Shown in pieces: positions 33,739 to 45,744 of a stretch of 64,000 nt of DNA. The DNA lies in assembly GCF_006569205.1 (NCBI RefSeq), contig NZ_VIGD01000003.1:124001-188000 (forward strand), written 5' to 3'. How positions within the stretch are numbered: the stretch's first letter is position 1; each line of letters begins with the position of its first letter. Under the pieces are notes generated by a model. The model had not been told where the DNA came from. It made no database searches and saw nothing but the letters and a program-made list of their open reading frames with translations. The position numbers and the translations under genes were made by a program. This stretch comes from Ureibacillus terrenus (lineage in GTDB: Bacteria; Bacillota; Bacilli; Bacillales_A; Planococcaceae).

Positions 33739-35703
33739 CTATTCCGCTATTGACGTCTTTTCCTCAATTTCAACCGTTTTTGATTTGATCAAAAGGTGGG
33801 ACATCAGGACCCCTCCTACGGCCAATAGGGATATGGCATTTATGATGAGATTTGTATCGATTAAACAAATTCCCGCTGCCAATAATAAAATCCTTTCGGC
33901 CAGGAATGTTTGTCTAATCAGGTAGCCTTTCAATCCCGCCGCCAAAGCAATCCCTCCGATGATTGCCGTTGCGCCTGCAAAAATATATTCGCCAACGGTT
34001 CCGCCGGTCAATAGCAAAGTCGGATTGAAGATGAAGAAGAAAGGCACAATAAACCCCATCAGCCCCAACCTTACGGATTCCATTCCCACTTTATTCGGAG
34101 ATTCTCCCGCAATTCCCGCCGCTGCGTAGGCAGCTAAAGCAACGGGAGGGGTAATGCTGGATAGCGCCGCAAAGTAGAAGGCGAACATATGGGCAGCAAT
34201 CGGTACAACCCCCAATTGCGCCAAAATCGGAACGGAAATCGTTGCCACGATAATATATGCCGCTGTCGCCGGCACTCCCATTCCCAGGACAATGCTGATC
34301 AAAGCGGTCAATAAAGCTGCCATCAGCACACTTTCCCCGGCAAAGCTGATTACATTATTGCCGATAATTAAACCGACACTTGTCAATGTAATCGTGGCAA
34401 TCACAATCCCTACAATAGCGCAGGCAATACCGACGCTGATTGTGCCTTTGACCCCTTCCACTATGGAATCAATGATCGCGGACAAACCCATTCTGGTACT
34501 TTTGCGGATGGCTGCCGCAGGAACAACGGAAAGCATGGAGATGATCGCCGCATATAACGGCGAAAATCCGGTAAATAACAAAATAAGCAACAGCATCAAT
34601 GGAATGGATAAATGGCCGCCCTCTTTCAGCACTTTTTTGGCGTTTGGTATATTTTCTTTTGAGATTCCTGATAACCCCATCTTTTTCGCTTCAAAATGAA
34701 CCATCATGAACAGCGTCAAATAATACAGGATGGCCGGAATAATACCCGCCAGGATGATGATGGAATAAGATACGCCCATGTATTCGGCCATGATGAAAGC
34801 AGCCGCGCCCATTACAGGAGGCGCAATCAATCCTCCCGTAGAAGCCACCGCTTCCACGGCCCCTGCAAACTTCTTGGAATAGCCCGCTTTTTTCATCATC
34901 GGAATGGTCACCGTACCTGTCGTCACAACATTGCTCACCGCACTGCCGCTGACCGTCCCCATTAATGCACTTGCAAAAACCGCCACTTTTGCGGGTCCCC
35001 CTGCAGTCCTGCCTGCGATAGTCAATGCCAGTACATTGATAAAATCCGAAAATCCGCTGTTTTTTAAGAAGGCACCAAATAAAACAAACACAAAAATATA
35101 AGTTGCAGAAACGCCCAAAGCAGTTCCGAATATTCCTTGTCCACCCCAATACATCAGGTTGACGACACGTTCAATACTGAATCCGTAATGCCCCAGCAAT
35201 CCGGGAATATAAGCGCCAAAAAAATTATACAGCAAGAAGAATAAAGCGATGAGCGTCAAGCCCATTCCCACGACGCGGCGGCTCGCCTCAAACAATAAAA
35301 TTAATGCCAAAATTCCCACATAAATATCAAAGGTTGTATTCTCTCCCGCGCGATCCCGCACAAAGACGTCGTAGGTGATCAACAAATAAGAGATGACAAA
35401 AATGGATAACACAATGCACACAATATCTGCGATCGTCGGCAGCTTCCGCGTGCCGACGCTCCTTTTCGTTGCCGGATAAAAAATAAAGCTGAACAGGAGC
35501 AGAAACCCTAAATGCCATGCCCGGAATTTTACGGCATCCATGATGCCAAATGTATTCATGTAAAGTTGGAAAATGGTCCAAACAACCGCCAAAAGCACGA
35601 CGATTTTTCCAAAAACCCCTACATACTTTCTTGAATGGAGCGATTTCTCCTCCACTTCCACCAATTGTTGAACATCCACATTCAGTTCATTTTTTGTTAC
35701 CAT
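33739..35703 (-). CDS. TRAP transporter fused permease (DctQM-type, TAXI system)
   Basis: 654-residue membrane protein with roughly 17 helices, the fused 4TM/12TM form in which the small DctQ-like N-terminal part (about residues 25-200) and large DctM-like part (from about 210) are one chain. DctM-typical stretches are GTVSGSAVSNVVTTGTVTIPMMKKAGY, here split as AVSNVVTTGTVTIPMMKK, and LGMGVPATAAYIIVA. The gene follows the TAXI binding protein by 10 nt, forming a complete secondary transporter driven by an ion gradient. TAXI systems usually import organic acids or amino acids such as glutamate; the substrate cannot be inferred here. Confidence 0.94.
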   Translation of the reverse strand: MVTKNELNVDVQQLVEVEEKSLHSRKYVGVFGKIVVLLAVVWTIFQLYMNTFGIMDAVKFRAWHLGFLLLFSFIFYPATKRSVGTRKLPTIADIVCIVLSIFVISYLLITYDVFVRDRAGENTTFDIYVGILALILLFEASRRVVGMGLTLIALFFLLYNFFGAYIPGLLGHYGFSIERVVNLMYWGGQGIFGTALGVSATYIFVFVLFGAFLKNSGFSDFINVLALTIAGRTAGGPAKVAVFASALMGTVSGSAVSNVVTTGTVTIPMMKKAGYSKKFAGAVEAVASTGGLIAPPVMGAAAFIMAEYMGVSYSIIILAGIIPAILYYLTLFMMVHFEAKKMGLSGISKENIPNAKKVLKEGGHLSIPLMLLLILLFTGFSPLYAAIISMLSVVPAAAIRKSTRMGLSAIIDSIVEGVKGTISVGIACAIVGIVIATITLTSVGLIIGNNVISFAGESVLMAALLTALISIVLGMGVPATAAYIIVATISVPILAQLGVVPIAAHMFAFYFAALSSITPPVALAAYAAAGIAGESPNKVGMESVRLGLMGFIVPFFFIFNPTLLLTGGTVGEYIFAGATAIIGGIALAAGLKGYLIRQTFLAERILLLAAGICLIDTNLIINAISLLAVGGVLMSHLLIKSKTVEIEEKTSIAE

Positions 35704-35713
35704 TGAATCCCCC

Positions 35714-36673
35714 CTATTCCACTACTCCAATTTCCCGGTAATATTTCAAAGCTCCTGGATGTATCGGCACTCCTGCAGTGCCTTCAACAGCCTTTTTCGG
35801 ATCAAACTGTTTTGCGATGCTGTATGATTTACTAAGTTCTTCAACGTTTTCCCAAAGCAGCTTGGTCAGCTGATAAGCGGATTCTTCCGAAACACTTTCG
35901 TCAATCACGATGGCACTATATTGTCCGATGGTAATAATGGGCTCGGATTGTTTATCATATGTGTTTGGTTCGATGACATATTTAAAATTCCATGGATATT
36001 TTTCAGTCAATTTATGAATCGCTTCCTCCGAAAAACTGAGAACTTTAGTATCAAGTGTGGATATTAATTCCGTCGTCGCTGCTGACGGCACACCGGAATA
36101 GATATTAACGGCATCTACCTGGCCGTTTCTCATCAAATCCGTCGCTTCCGTAAATCCGACATAATTCCCCTTTACTTCATCGGGTTCTATTCCATGGGCT
36201 TCCAACACCAGTTTGGATTCGATTTCGGTTGCACTCCCAGCCGCGCCAAAAACAAAACTTTTTCCCTTCAAATCTTCGATCGTTTGGATACGTTTGTCGT
36301 TTTTTGCCACAATATGGCTGACGTTCGGGTAGAGATTGGCCAGGATGCGGACTCCTTTGTACGGTTTCCCTTTGAAGGAGCCGGTTCCATTGTATGCTTC
36401 GTAAGCAAAATTAACGGTTGTAAAGGCGATATTCGCCTCTCCTTTGCTCATCAGCTTCAAGTTTTCAATACTTCCATTTGACGCTTGGGAGGCCACTCTT
36501 TTTTGCATTTCGTTCGTCCACAATGTCGACAGACCCGCCCCCAGCGAATAATAAACCCCTGTCGTTGTTCCGGTCGTAAAGATCAAAGGTTCCCCATACC
36601 GTTCAGCATTGCTTTGACACCCCAAAAGCAGAACGGCACCCATCAGCATCGCGATAAGAAATTTCCCCTTCAT
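35714..36673 (-). CDS. TAXI family TRAP transporter solute-binding lipoprotein
   Basis: 319 residues. Signal peptide with lipobox LLLGC (Cys near residue 19), so it is tethered to the outside of the membrane. The TAXI hallmark IFTTGTTTGVYYSLGAGL is at the mature N-terminus; IENLKLMSKGEANIAFTTVN and DLMRNGQVDAVNIYSGVPSA are typical ligand-domain segments. The start ATG 36673 is 7 nt after GGAGG. It is the first gene of the TRAP operon. Confidence 0.93.
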   Translation of the reverse strand: MKGKFLIAMLMGAVLLLGCQSNAERYGEPLIFTTGTTTGVYYSLGAGLSTLWTNEMQKRVASQASNGSIENLKLMSKGEANIAFTTVNFAYEAYNGTGSFKGKPYKGVRILANLYPNVSHIVAKNDKRIQTIEDLKGKSFVFGAAGSATEIESKLVLEAHGIEPDEVKGNYVGFTEATDLMRNGQVDAVNIYSGVPSAATTELISTLDTKVLSFSEEAIHKLTEKYPWNFKYVIEPNTYDKQSEPIITIGQYSAIVIDESVSEESAYQLTKLLWENVEELSKSYSIAKQFDPKKAVEGTAGVPIHPGALKYYREIGVVE

Positions 36674-36941
36674 CCCCATCCCTCCAAAAATTTTTTTTAT
36701 CCGTTTACTATTTCAAACGGGTTAAATTAACTATTTCAATCGATGAAATAATAGATAAATGCATGAAATCTTCTTTTTTACGCACAGGCGGTAAACATTA
36801 CCGTATTTTGTACAGAAATTTTAATTTTCCGAACCGAATCCCGTCAATTATTTTCGAAACAAAAATTTCTACAAAAAAACCATATTATCTGTCGAAATAC
36901 CAATTCCGCTAAAAAACCGAAGACGCTGTTGAGCAACCAAA

Positions 36942-36983
36942 TAAAAAAAGCCTGCAAAACAATGTTTGCAGGCTTCAAAAAAA
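36942..36983. terminator. Second (distal) terminator after the ABC transporter gene
   Basis: AAGCCTGCAAA / TTTGCAGGCTT perfect 11-bp stem flanked by A-runs and T-runs, so it can work on both strands. Confidence 0.88.
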
Positions 36984-37008
36984 TTAACAAAACTTCCGAT
37001 TGGATGAG

Positions 37009-37043
37009 TAAAAAAACGGGGCGAATATCAATTCGCTCCGTTT
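37009..37043 (-). terminator. First terminator after the ABC transporter gene
   Basis: AACGGAGCGAAT / ATTCGCCCCGTT stem with one mismatch, followed by TTTTTT on the minus strand, 20 nt after the stop. Confidence 0.82.
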
Positions 37044-37061
37044 TAATGTCTTCCTGTTATG

Positions 37062-38800
37062 TTACTTGAGGTAAGCCATCTCTTCCGCTTTTTGAAACTG
37101 TGCTTTGTGCAATTTTGCGAACACGCCGTTTAAAGCGAGCAGTTCTTCATACGTCCCTTCTTCTTCAATGCCATTGTCCGTGACAACAAAGATCCGGTCC
37201 GCATTGCGGATCGTCGCCAGCCGGTGGGCGATGACGAGCGTTGTGCGGTTTTTGGACAGCTCGTTCAACGAATTTTGGATCATCATCTCGGTTTCCGTAT
37301 CGAGCGCGGAAGTGGCTTCATCCAAAATCAGGATCGGCGGATTTTTCAAAAACATCCGCGCGATGGCGAGCCGCTGCTTTTGACCCCCGGACAATTTCAG
37401 GCCGCGCTCGCCTATTTGAGTATCATACCCGTCAGGAAGCGATTCAATGAAATCCTTCAAATGCGCCTTTTCGGCTGCGGCCTGAATTTCTTCAAAGCTG
37501 GCGCCCAAACGGCCATATTCGATATTTTCGCGGATGGTTCCCGTAAAAAGAAACACATCCTGTTGGACAATGCCGATTTGTTGCCGGAGGGATTTTTGGG
37601 TCATATCCCTTATATCGATGCCGTCTATGGTGATGGAACCTTCATCCACATCATAGAAGCGGGGAATCAACGAACAGATGGTCGTCTTTCCTGCCCCGGA
37701 CGAACCCACGAAAGCGATGGTCTGCCCAGCTTTAATATCAAAAGAAACATTGTTCAATACGGGTTTTGTCTCATCATATCGGAACGATACATCTTTGAAT
37801 GAAATATTGCCTTCTAAATGCGGGACGGCAATGGCATTTTCCCGGTCCTTGATTTCCGGTTCCTGCCTGAGCATTTCGCGGAACCGCTTAAAGCCCGCCA
37901 TCCCTTTTGGATAAAGCTCCAACAACGCGCTGATTTTATCCACCGGTTTGATCAATACGTTCGTATATAAAACGAAACTTACCAATTCGCCGTAGGACAA
38001 TTTGCCGTTGTAGCTCAGCCAGGCGCCGACCACCAAAATGACCAGCGTGAGAAGCCGGGTCATAAAATAGATGCTTGAATGGGTCCCCGCCATCACTTTA
38101 TAAGCATAAAGCTTGGCTGATTGGAAAAAGCCGTTTTGCTTGCGGAAACGGTCCATTTCAAACTCTTCGTTCGTAAATGCCTTTACCACACGGATTCCCG
38201 AGATGCTGTCCTCCACTCTCGCATTGACATCGGCAATTTTGCTGTACATCTCTTTCCAGGCATTGTTCATTTTCGTATTGCAATAAGTCACGAGCCAAAT
38301 CAAAAACGGCATGAAGACAAGGGCAATCAACGCAAGGGGCGGATTGATCTGGAACATGATCACAAATGCCCCGATGAATGTCATCATGGCAATAAAGAAA
38401 TCTTCGGGACCATGATGGGCAAATTCCCCGATGTCAAACAAATCGTTCGTAATCCGGCTCATAATGTGGCCGGTTTTAGTATTGTCAAAAAATTTAAAGC
38501 TTTGTTTTTGGATATGATCGAATAAATCCCGGCGCATGTCCGTTTCAATATTGATGCCAAGCTTGTGCCCCAAATAATTGACAACAAAGTTCATGAACGT
38601 GCTTAACAAATACACAAGCAGCAACAATATGTTCACTTGCACAATTTTTCCCCAATTGCCTTCCGGTAACAACGTATCAATGAACCATTGCACCGCAATC
38701 GGGAAAAACAAATCCAAAACGGCCACTAAGACGGCACAAGAAAAGTCGATGATAAATAAGCGTTTATGCGGTTTGTAATATGAAAAAAATGCTTTAACAT
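37062..38800 (-). pseudogene. ABC transporter permease/ATPase (exporter half-transporter) with N-terminal -1 frameshift
   Basis: Type IV ABC exporter half-transporter (YgaD/YfiC-like). The main frame (37062-38726) carries the membrane domain and an intact ATPase: Walker A GSSGAGKTT, Q-loop, signature LSGGQKQRLAIARM, Walker B ILILDEATSALD. It starts inside the first membrane helix at a GTG without a good RBS. The true start appears to be ATG 38800 (M-L-K-H-F-F, preceded by AGAAAGGG), but its frame breaks at a run of seven T (minus strand; plus 38783-38789). Adding one T makes a normal N-terminus (SYYKPHKRLFIIDF). It could be an assembly homopolymer error, a real inactivating mutation, or slippage-prone expression. 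Confidence 0.82.
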
Positions 38801-38888
38801 CTGGTTTCCCTTTCTATCCATATTCATATCACAAATTATACAAAAAATTGTTCCAAATTGATAATATTTTTCATTTACCAAAAACGGC

Positions 38889-38921
38889 AAAACAAAAGGC
38901 AGGAGAGTCAGGTCTCCTGCC
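38889..38921 (-). terminator. Intrinsic terminator of the M20 amidohydrolase gene
   Basis: GGCAGGAG / CTCCTGCC stem followed on the minus strand by TTTTGTTTTG, 32 nt after the stop. Confidence 0.85.
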
Positions 38922-38952
38922 TGCTTGCTTTGAAATTTCCATCATCCGACGC

Positions 38953-40169
38953 TTACAATTCCGATCCAATCGCACCATTCAAATAATCATGAGCTATAAA
39001 AGCGAATGCTTTTTGGATGTTGAAGAGCGCCCTTTCGTCTATATCGAAGTTTCCATGGTGATGCGGATATTGGGTTTCTTCCCTTTCGTTCCTTGAACCG
39101 ACTTTAAAGTATGTGCCCGGCTTCTCCAATAAGAAATAGGCAAAATCCTCCGCTCCCATGGAAGGGGTTTGTTCGATGACCGCTTCCTCTCCAAAACCTT
39201 CCATCAAGGCCCGCTTCACTTTTTCTGTTTGTTCCGGATCGTTATAAAGGGCCGGATAGCCGAATAAATACTCAATCTCAGATTCAATATTATGTGCTGA
39301 CGAAATCCCTTTCGTAATTTGTTCGATCCGATTTTTTATGTGGTGCCGTACTGATTCATCGTATGTCCGCACCGTTCCTTCCAAAAACGCGTTTTCGGCG
39401 ATTACATTGAAGGCCGTTCCCGATTGAAACTTCCCGATCGTCACAACGGCTGAATGCAATGGATTGATATTGCGGCTGACAATCTTTTGGAGGCCCGTGA
39501 CCAATTCAGCTCCTGCCACCAACGCGTCCACGGCTTCATGCGGACGGGCCGCATGCCCTCCAAGGCCTTTCAAATGGATTTTAAAATGATCCACGGCCGC
39601 CATCTGATAACCCGGACCGATTGCCACCTTCCCCACTTCTAGCGAAGAATCCAAATGGGCGGCAAATACGTAATCGACGTCCTCCAAAATATTTTGCGCA
39701 ATCATTTCCTTAGCCCCGCCCGGCGGTTTTTCCTCCGCATGTTGGAAAATCAACAAAATGTTTCCTTTCAGAAGATGCCGATGCTTTGAGACGCTTTGGC
39801 AAATCCCAATAGCGCCGCCGTATGGCCGTCATGCCCGCATGCATGGGATACGCCTTCTTTTTTTGAAGCATAGCTCACCTTTTTTAAATCCTGAATCGGC
39901 AATGCATCAAAGTCCGCACGGAAGGCAACGGTTTTTCCGGGTTGCCCCCCTTCGATCTTTGCAACTAATCCTGTTCCTCCGACATTCCTTTGGACCGTCA
40001 ATCCAAAGTCCTCCAACTTTTCTGCGATGAATTTGCTCGTTTCATGCTCCTCAAAGGAAAGTTCCGGATGCTGGTGCAAATGACGCCGCCATTTAACTAC
40101 ATCATCAAATGAGTGTTCAATCTCACGGATCAAGTTCGTTAATTCCAATTGGTTGACAATGTTTCCCAA
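38953..40169 (-). pseudogene. M20 family metal-dependent amidohydrolase, broken by a frameshift
   Basis: The two halves encode one ~400-residue M20D peptidase/amidohydrolase. The 5' part (39768-40169, from TTG 40169) has the RRHLHQHPELSFEE opening and the metal-binding SHACGHDGHTAALLG. The 3' part (38953-39756) has LLIFQHAEEKPPGGAKEM, HGGHAARP-type GGHAARPHEAVDA and SMGAEDFAYFL. The frame shifts around 39785; restoring one A in a short A-run joins them without a gap (FAKASQKHRHLL). Family members hydrolyse N-acyl amino acids, IAA conjugates or N-acetyl-diaminopimelate. As written the gene is inactive. Either a sequencing error or a recent pseudogene. Confidence 0.85.
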
Positions 40170-40520
40170 TATCCCCTCACCCCTATCCTTATAATTCCTA
40201 TAATAAAACTTATGATTATAAAAAGATTATATTCTTGAAAACACGAAAAAACAAATATTTCAAATAAAATTCAATCTTTCTACTAAAAAAATATACAAGT
40301 TATGAAAAAAAAAGTAATATTTTATCAAAAATCTATCATGTATTGAAAACTCTTCTTTTTTAATTATGAAAATTTATTGTCAGGAGCATTTTTTTATTAT
40401 TCTATTCATAATTAATTAATATTCTAAATTCTATTAATTGTTTGCGGAAAGTATCGAAGAAATGGCAAAAGAAAACTCCCCATATTTTCAATAAATCGAA
40501 TTACTGAAAGGATGATTTGA
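40170..40520. other. 351-nt very AT-rich divergent intergenic region
   Basis: Lies between the divergent M20 gene and the acetoacetyl-CoA synthetase gene. Several TAAT and A-tract rich stretches could act as UP elements or bent DNA, but no well-spaced -35/-10 pair or operator stands out. Confidence 0.5.
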
Positions 40521-42494
40521 TTGATTACAGTACTGGAAGGATCGCTGTTATACACGCCGGATGAAGCCACGGTTCAAAACAGCGAATTGACCCGCTACAA
40601 ACAATGGCTGCGGGAGCACTACGGCTACCAGTTTGATTCCCACCAGGCATTATGGGATTGGTCCACCACAGAAACGGAAGAATTTTGGAAATCCATTTGG
40701 GAATACTGTGAAGTGGTCCATAGCCGGCCGTATGACAAGATTTTGTCCGGCAATGAAATGCCTTTTGTCAAATGGTTTCAAAATGCCCATTTAAATTATG
40801 TGGACCAGATCTTTCGCAATAAAGAACTTCCGAATCCTGCAATCATTTATAAAGCCGAAAATCAACCGCATCAAACGGTTTCGTGGAAAACGCTGTACGA
40901 AGATGTGGCGGCGCTGGCCCATTATATGAAAAAACTTGGAATACAAAAAGGGGACCGGGTGGCGGCATATGCACCAAATATCCCCGAAACCGTCATCGGC
41001 TTTTTGGCCTGTGCAAGCATCGGCGCGATTTGGTCGGTGGCCTCTCCGGATTTTGGGGTGGGCAGTGTCGTTGACCGTTTTAAACAGATTGAACCGAAAC
41101 TTCTTATTGCCGTCAACGGCTGCCAATACAACGGGAAGATATATGACAAAATGGATACCATCCGCCATCTGCTCGAAGAAATCCCGTCCATTGAACATTG
41201 CATCCTCATCCAGAATGCCGGGGAACAGCCGGAACTGTCTCCAAACATGATTCATTGGGCGGAAGCGGTAAAAGAAAAAAACCTGGAACTTGAAAGTGAA
41301 CAGGTGGAATTCAGCCATCCATTATGGATTTTATACTCTTCAGGCACTACCGGTTTGCCTAAGCCGATTGTCCATTCCCACGGAGGCATCATTCTCGAAC
41401 ATTTAAAATCCCTGAAGCTTGAAGGGAATATCGGAAAAGACGACCGTTTTTTCTGGTTTACGACAACCGGTTGGATGATGTGGAACTTCCTGATCAGCGG
41501 ATTGATGGCGGGAAGCACCATAGTTTTATATGATGGCAGTCCAAGCTACCCGGACCTTTCCGCATTATGGAGCTATGCGGAAGAAGCGGGCATTACGGTT
41601 TTTGGGACAAGCGCGGCATTTATCGATTCTTGCATGAAACAAAATTATCGTCCAAATCGGCATTTTTCATTCCCTGAATTGCGGGCGGTCTTCTCAACCG
41701 GTTCGCCTTTATCCGCCAATGGCTTTAAATGGGTTTACGATTCCGTGAAAAAAGACATCTTGCTTGTTTCCTTGAGCGGAGGCACCGATGTTTGCACGGG
41801 ATTCGTCGGAGGAAATGTCTGCCTCCCTGTCAGAGCAGGAATCATTCCGGCACGTTCCCTGGGCGCAAAAGTGGAAAGCTATGATGAAGAAGGCCGTCCG
41901 ATCATCGGCTCCGTCGGCGAGCTCGTTGTCACAAAACCGATGCCATCGATGCCGATTTATTTCTGGAAAGACCAGGACTACAGCCGATATCTTGACAGCT
42001 ATTTCAGCACGTATCCAAATGTTTGGAGACACGGAGACTGGATTCAGATCAATGAAGATGGCAGCTGCATCATCTACGGACGTTCCGATGCGACAATCAA
42101 CCGCTCCGGTGTGCGGATGGGAACAAGCGAAATATATAAAATTGTTGAATCCTTCCCGGAAATCAGGGACAGTTTGGTCGTGGATTTGGAGTATAAAGAT
42201 CGGCCGTCCTGCTTATCTTTATTTGTCGTCATGCAAAATCCCGGCCAATTTAACGATGCATTCGTCCAACAATTGAAGGATGCCATCAGAAAAAATTTGT
42301 CTCCACGCTTTGTACCCGATCAAATCCATGTCATTGAAGAAGTGCCGAAAACGCTGAACGGAAAGAAATTGGAAGTGCCGATCCGGAAAATTTTGCTCGG
42401 TATGCCGGCAAATAAAGCCATCAACAAAGATGCCGTCGCAAATCCGAGAGCGCTGGACTTTTTCATTGAATTAAGCAAAACATACAACCATTGA
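40521..42494 (+). CDS. Acetoacetyl-CoA synthetase (acetoacetate--CoA ligase)
   Basis: 657-residue ANL enzyme that activates acetoacetate with ATP and CoA. It is longer than the other two synthetases and has the acetyl-CoA-synthetase-like N-terminal domain (LWDWSTTETEEFWKSIWEY). A3 is ILYSSGTTGLPKPIVHSHGG, then FFWFTTTGWMMWN, which with SGGTDVCTGFVGGN is characteristic of acetoacetyl-CoA synthetases, DATINRSGVRMGTSEIY, and KTLNGKKLEVPIRKI with the catalytic Lys. Starts at TTG 40521, 6 nt after GAAAGGATG. Monocistronic, with its own terminator. Could allow growth on acetoacetate or recycling of polyhydroxybutyrate or leucine catabolites. Confidence 0.92.
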   Translation: MITVLEGSLLYTPDEATVQNSELTRYKQWLREHYGYQFDSHQALWDWSTTETEEFWKSIWEYCEVVHSRPYDKILSGNEMPFVKWFQNAHLNYVDQIFRNKELPNPAIIYKAENQPHQTVSWKTLYEDVAALAHYMKKLGIQKGDRVAAYAPNIPETVIGFLACASIGAIWSVASPDFGVGSVVDRFKQIEPKLLIAVNGCQYNGKIYDKMDTIRHLLEEIPSIEHCILIQNAGEQPELSPNMIHWAEAVKEKNLELESEQVEFSHPLWILYSSGTTGLPKPIVHSHGGIILEHLKSLKLEGNIGKDDRFFWFTTTGWMMWNFLISGLMAGSTIVLYDGSPSYPDLSALWSYAEEAGITVFGTSAAFIDSCMKQNYRPNRHFSFPELRAVFSTGSPLSANGFKWVYDSVKKDILLVSLSGGTDVCTGFVGGNVCLPVRAGIIPARSLGAKVESYDEEGRPIIGSVGELVVTKPMPSMPIYFWKDQDYSRYLDSYFSTYPNVWRHGDWIQINEDGSCIIYGRSDATINRSGVRMGTSEIYKIVESFPEIRDSLVVDLEYKDRPSCLSLFVVMQNPGQFNDAFVQQLKDAIRKNLSPRFVPDQIHVIEEVPKTLNGKKLEVPIRKILLGMPANKAINKDAVANPRALDFFIELSKTYNH

Positions 42495-42501
42495 ACGTTT
42501 T

Positions 42502-42531
42502 GAGGCGCTGCCCATTGTGCAGCGCCTCTTT
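42502..42531 (+). terminator. Intrinsic terminator of the acetoacetyl-CoA synthetase gene
   Basis: Perfect 10-bp stem GAGGCGCTGC / GCAGCGCCTC with a 7-nt loop, followed by TTTGC, 8 nt after the stop. Confidence 0.85.
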
Positions 42532-42556
42532 GCATGGGAAACCGGATTCCCTGATG

Positions 42557-42609
42557 CTGAACAAAAGACTTCCAAATCAAGATGCCTTCACATCCCGTTC
42601 GGAAGTCTT
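42557..42609 (-). terminator. Probable terminator of the nitrogen operon (after amtB)
   Basis: AAGACTTCC / GGAAGTCTT 9-bp stem with a 27-nt loop, followed by TTGTTC on the minus strand, 14 nt after the amtB stop. The long loop lowers confidence. Confidence 0.5.
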
Positions 42610-42622
42610 ATGTTAAAAAGGG

Positions 42623-44008
42623 TTAGGAAGTTTTGCTATTCACTGTGCCGCGTGCCAAGTTGTTTAAACGATCGGCCAACCCCAATCCGTGTACCGGTTT
42701 TTCCTCATTGCCGTTGATCACTCTTTCTAATAAGCTTTGGCTCCATTCATATGCATATGCACCATGTTCGGAGTAATCGAGTCCGGCAATTTCTTCTTCG
42801 CTTGAAACGCGGATTGGATAGATGTAATTGATCACGACCGTAATGACGCTGACAAGCAAGAAAGTATACACTAAAACCGCTAAAACACCGAGCGCCTGGA
42901 TTCCCAGCTGAGACGCTCCTGCGCCATAGAACAAACCGCTTGAAGTCGAGAATAAACCTACCGCAAGTGTTCCCCAAATGCCGCAAATGCCATGGACAGC
43001 AATGGCTCCTACCGGGTCATCCACACGGAGTTTCGCATCCAGGAAGCGGACACCTTCCACTAATAAAATCCCTGACACTAATCCCACAACAATGGAACCC
43101 GGGATTGAAATATCCGCCGCACCTGCCGTAATTCCCACTAAACCGCCTAAAACGCCGTTCAATGAAATGGAAGGATCGATTTTTCCGAAACGGATTCTTG
43201 TATACAATGCAGATGCCACAAATGCTGCAGATGTGGAAAGCAATGTTGTCGCAATGACGTTAGGCACCAGGCTTGTATCTGCAGCCAGTGTGCTGGCGCC
43301 GTTGAATCCGAACCAGCCCAGCCATAGAACGAATACTCCAAGGGCCCCTAATGGAATGTTATGGCCCGGAATGACGTTGACCTTTTTGCCTGTGTATTTT
43401 CCGATACGAGGCCCGAGGAAAATGACCACCGTCAATGCTGCAATGCCGCCTGTTAAATGTACCACCGTAGAACCGGCAAAATCAGTGAATCCCAATTGGG
43501 CAAGCCAGCCATCTCCGGACCAAACCCAATGGCCGATAATCGGATAAATGACTATGCTCATTCCAATGGCAATCAACATATAACTTAAAATATGAATCCG
43601 TTCGGCAACTGCTCCGGATATAATGGTGATGGACGTCGCTGCGAACATGGCCTGGAAAATGAAAAAGTCGATATCCTCTCTTCCCGATAGGAAAAATCCG
43701 TTTGTTCCGACCACACCGCCGGCCGAATCCCCAAACATAAGGCCAAAACCGACGAGATAATATAAAATTGATACCAGGCTGATTGTCAAAAAGTTTTTCA
43801 TAATGATGTTCAAAGAGTTTTTCGCTCTTGTGAACCCTGTTTCCACCAAGGTAAATCCGGCATGCATGAAAAACACCAATATGGCACCCAACATGACCCA
43901 AACCAAGTTAACGGATAACTCCAAAGACTCCACTGTCGGCTCTGCAGCATAGGCTGGCAGTGCGACAAGCAACAACAAAGGAATAATTGAACCAATTTTT
44001 TTCAACAT
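42623..44008 (-). CDS. amtB: Ammonium transporter AmtB (NrgA)
   Basis: 461 residues. N-terminal signal peptide (LLLLVALPAYAAEP, cleavage near residue 22), then 11 membrane helices with Amt signatures: FTLVETGFTRAKNSLNI, DFAGSTVVHLTGGIAAL (the Amt D-F-A-G-x-x-x-V-H motif, His of the pore twin-His pair) and AVHGICGIWGTLAVG (second pore His). It conducts ammonium uptake and is gated by PII. The extended C-terminal tail (YSEHGAYAYEWSQ) is the PII-interacting region. Last gene of the large operon, 21 nt after glnK, the standard amtB-glnK neighbour pair. Confidence 0.96.
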   Translation of the reverse strand: MLKKIGSIIPLLLLVALPAYAAEPTVESLELSVNLVWVMLGAILVFFMHAGFTLVETGFTRAKNSLNIIMKNFLTISLVSILYYLVGFGLMFGDSAGGVVGTNGFFLSGREDIDFFIFQAMFAATSITIISGAVAERIHILSYMLIAIGMSIVIYPIIGHWVWSGDGWLAQLGFTDFAGSTVVHLTGGIAALTVVIFLGPRIGKYTGKKVNVIPGHNIPLGALGVFVLWLGWFGFNGASTLAADTSLVPNVIATTLLSTSAAFVASALYTRIRFGKIDPSISLNGVLGGLVGITAGAADISIPGSIVVGLVSGILLVEGVRFLDAKLRVDDPVGAIAVHGICGIWGTLAVGLFSTSSGLFYGAGASQLGIQALGVLAVLVYTFLLVSVITVVINYIYPIRVSSEEEIAGLDYSEHGAYAYEWSQSLLERVINGNEEKPVHGLGLADRLNNLARGTVNSKTS

Positions 44009-44029
44009 CTCTTCTCGACTCCCCTCATC

Positions 44030-45722
<1,693 letters not shown>

Positions 45723-45744
45723 GAATAATTCCTCCTTAAATTTT

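Larger units (their letters stand above)
36674..37061. other. 388-nt intergenic region with two ABC-gene terminators
   Basis: Contains the upstream region of the TRAP operon at the left (36680-36940, AT-rich, no clear promoter seen) and two tandem terminators at the right. No ORF with ribosome binding site. Confidence 0.6.
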
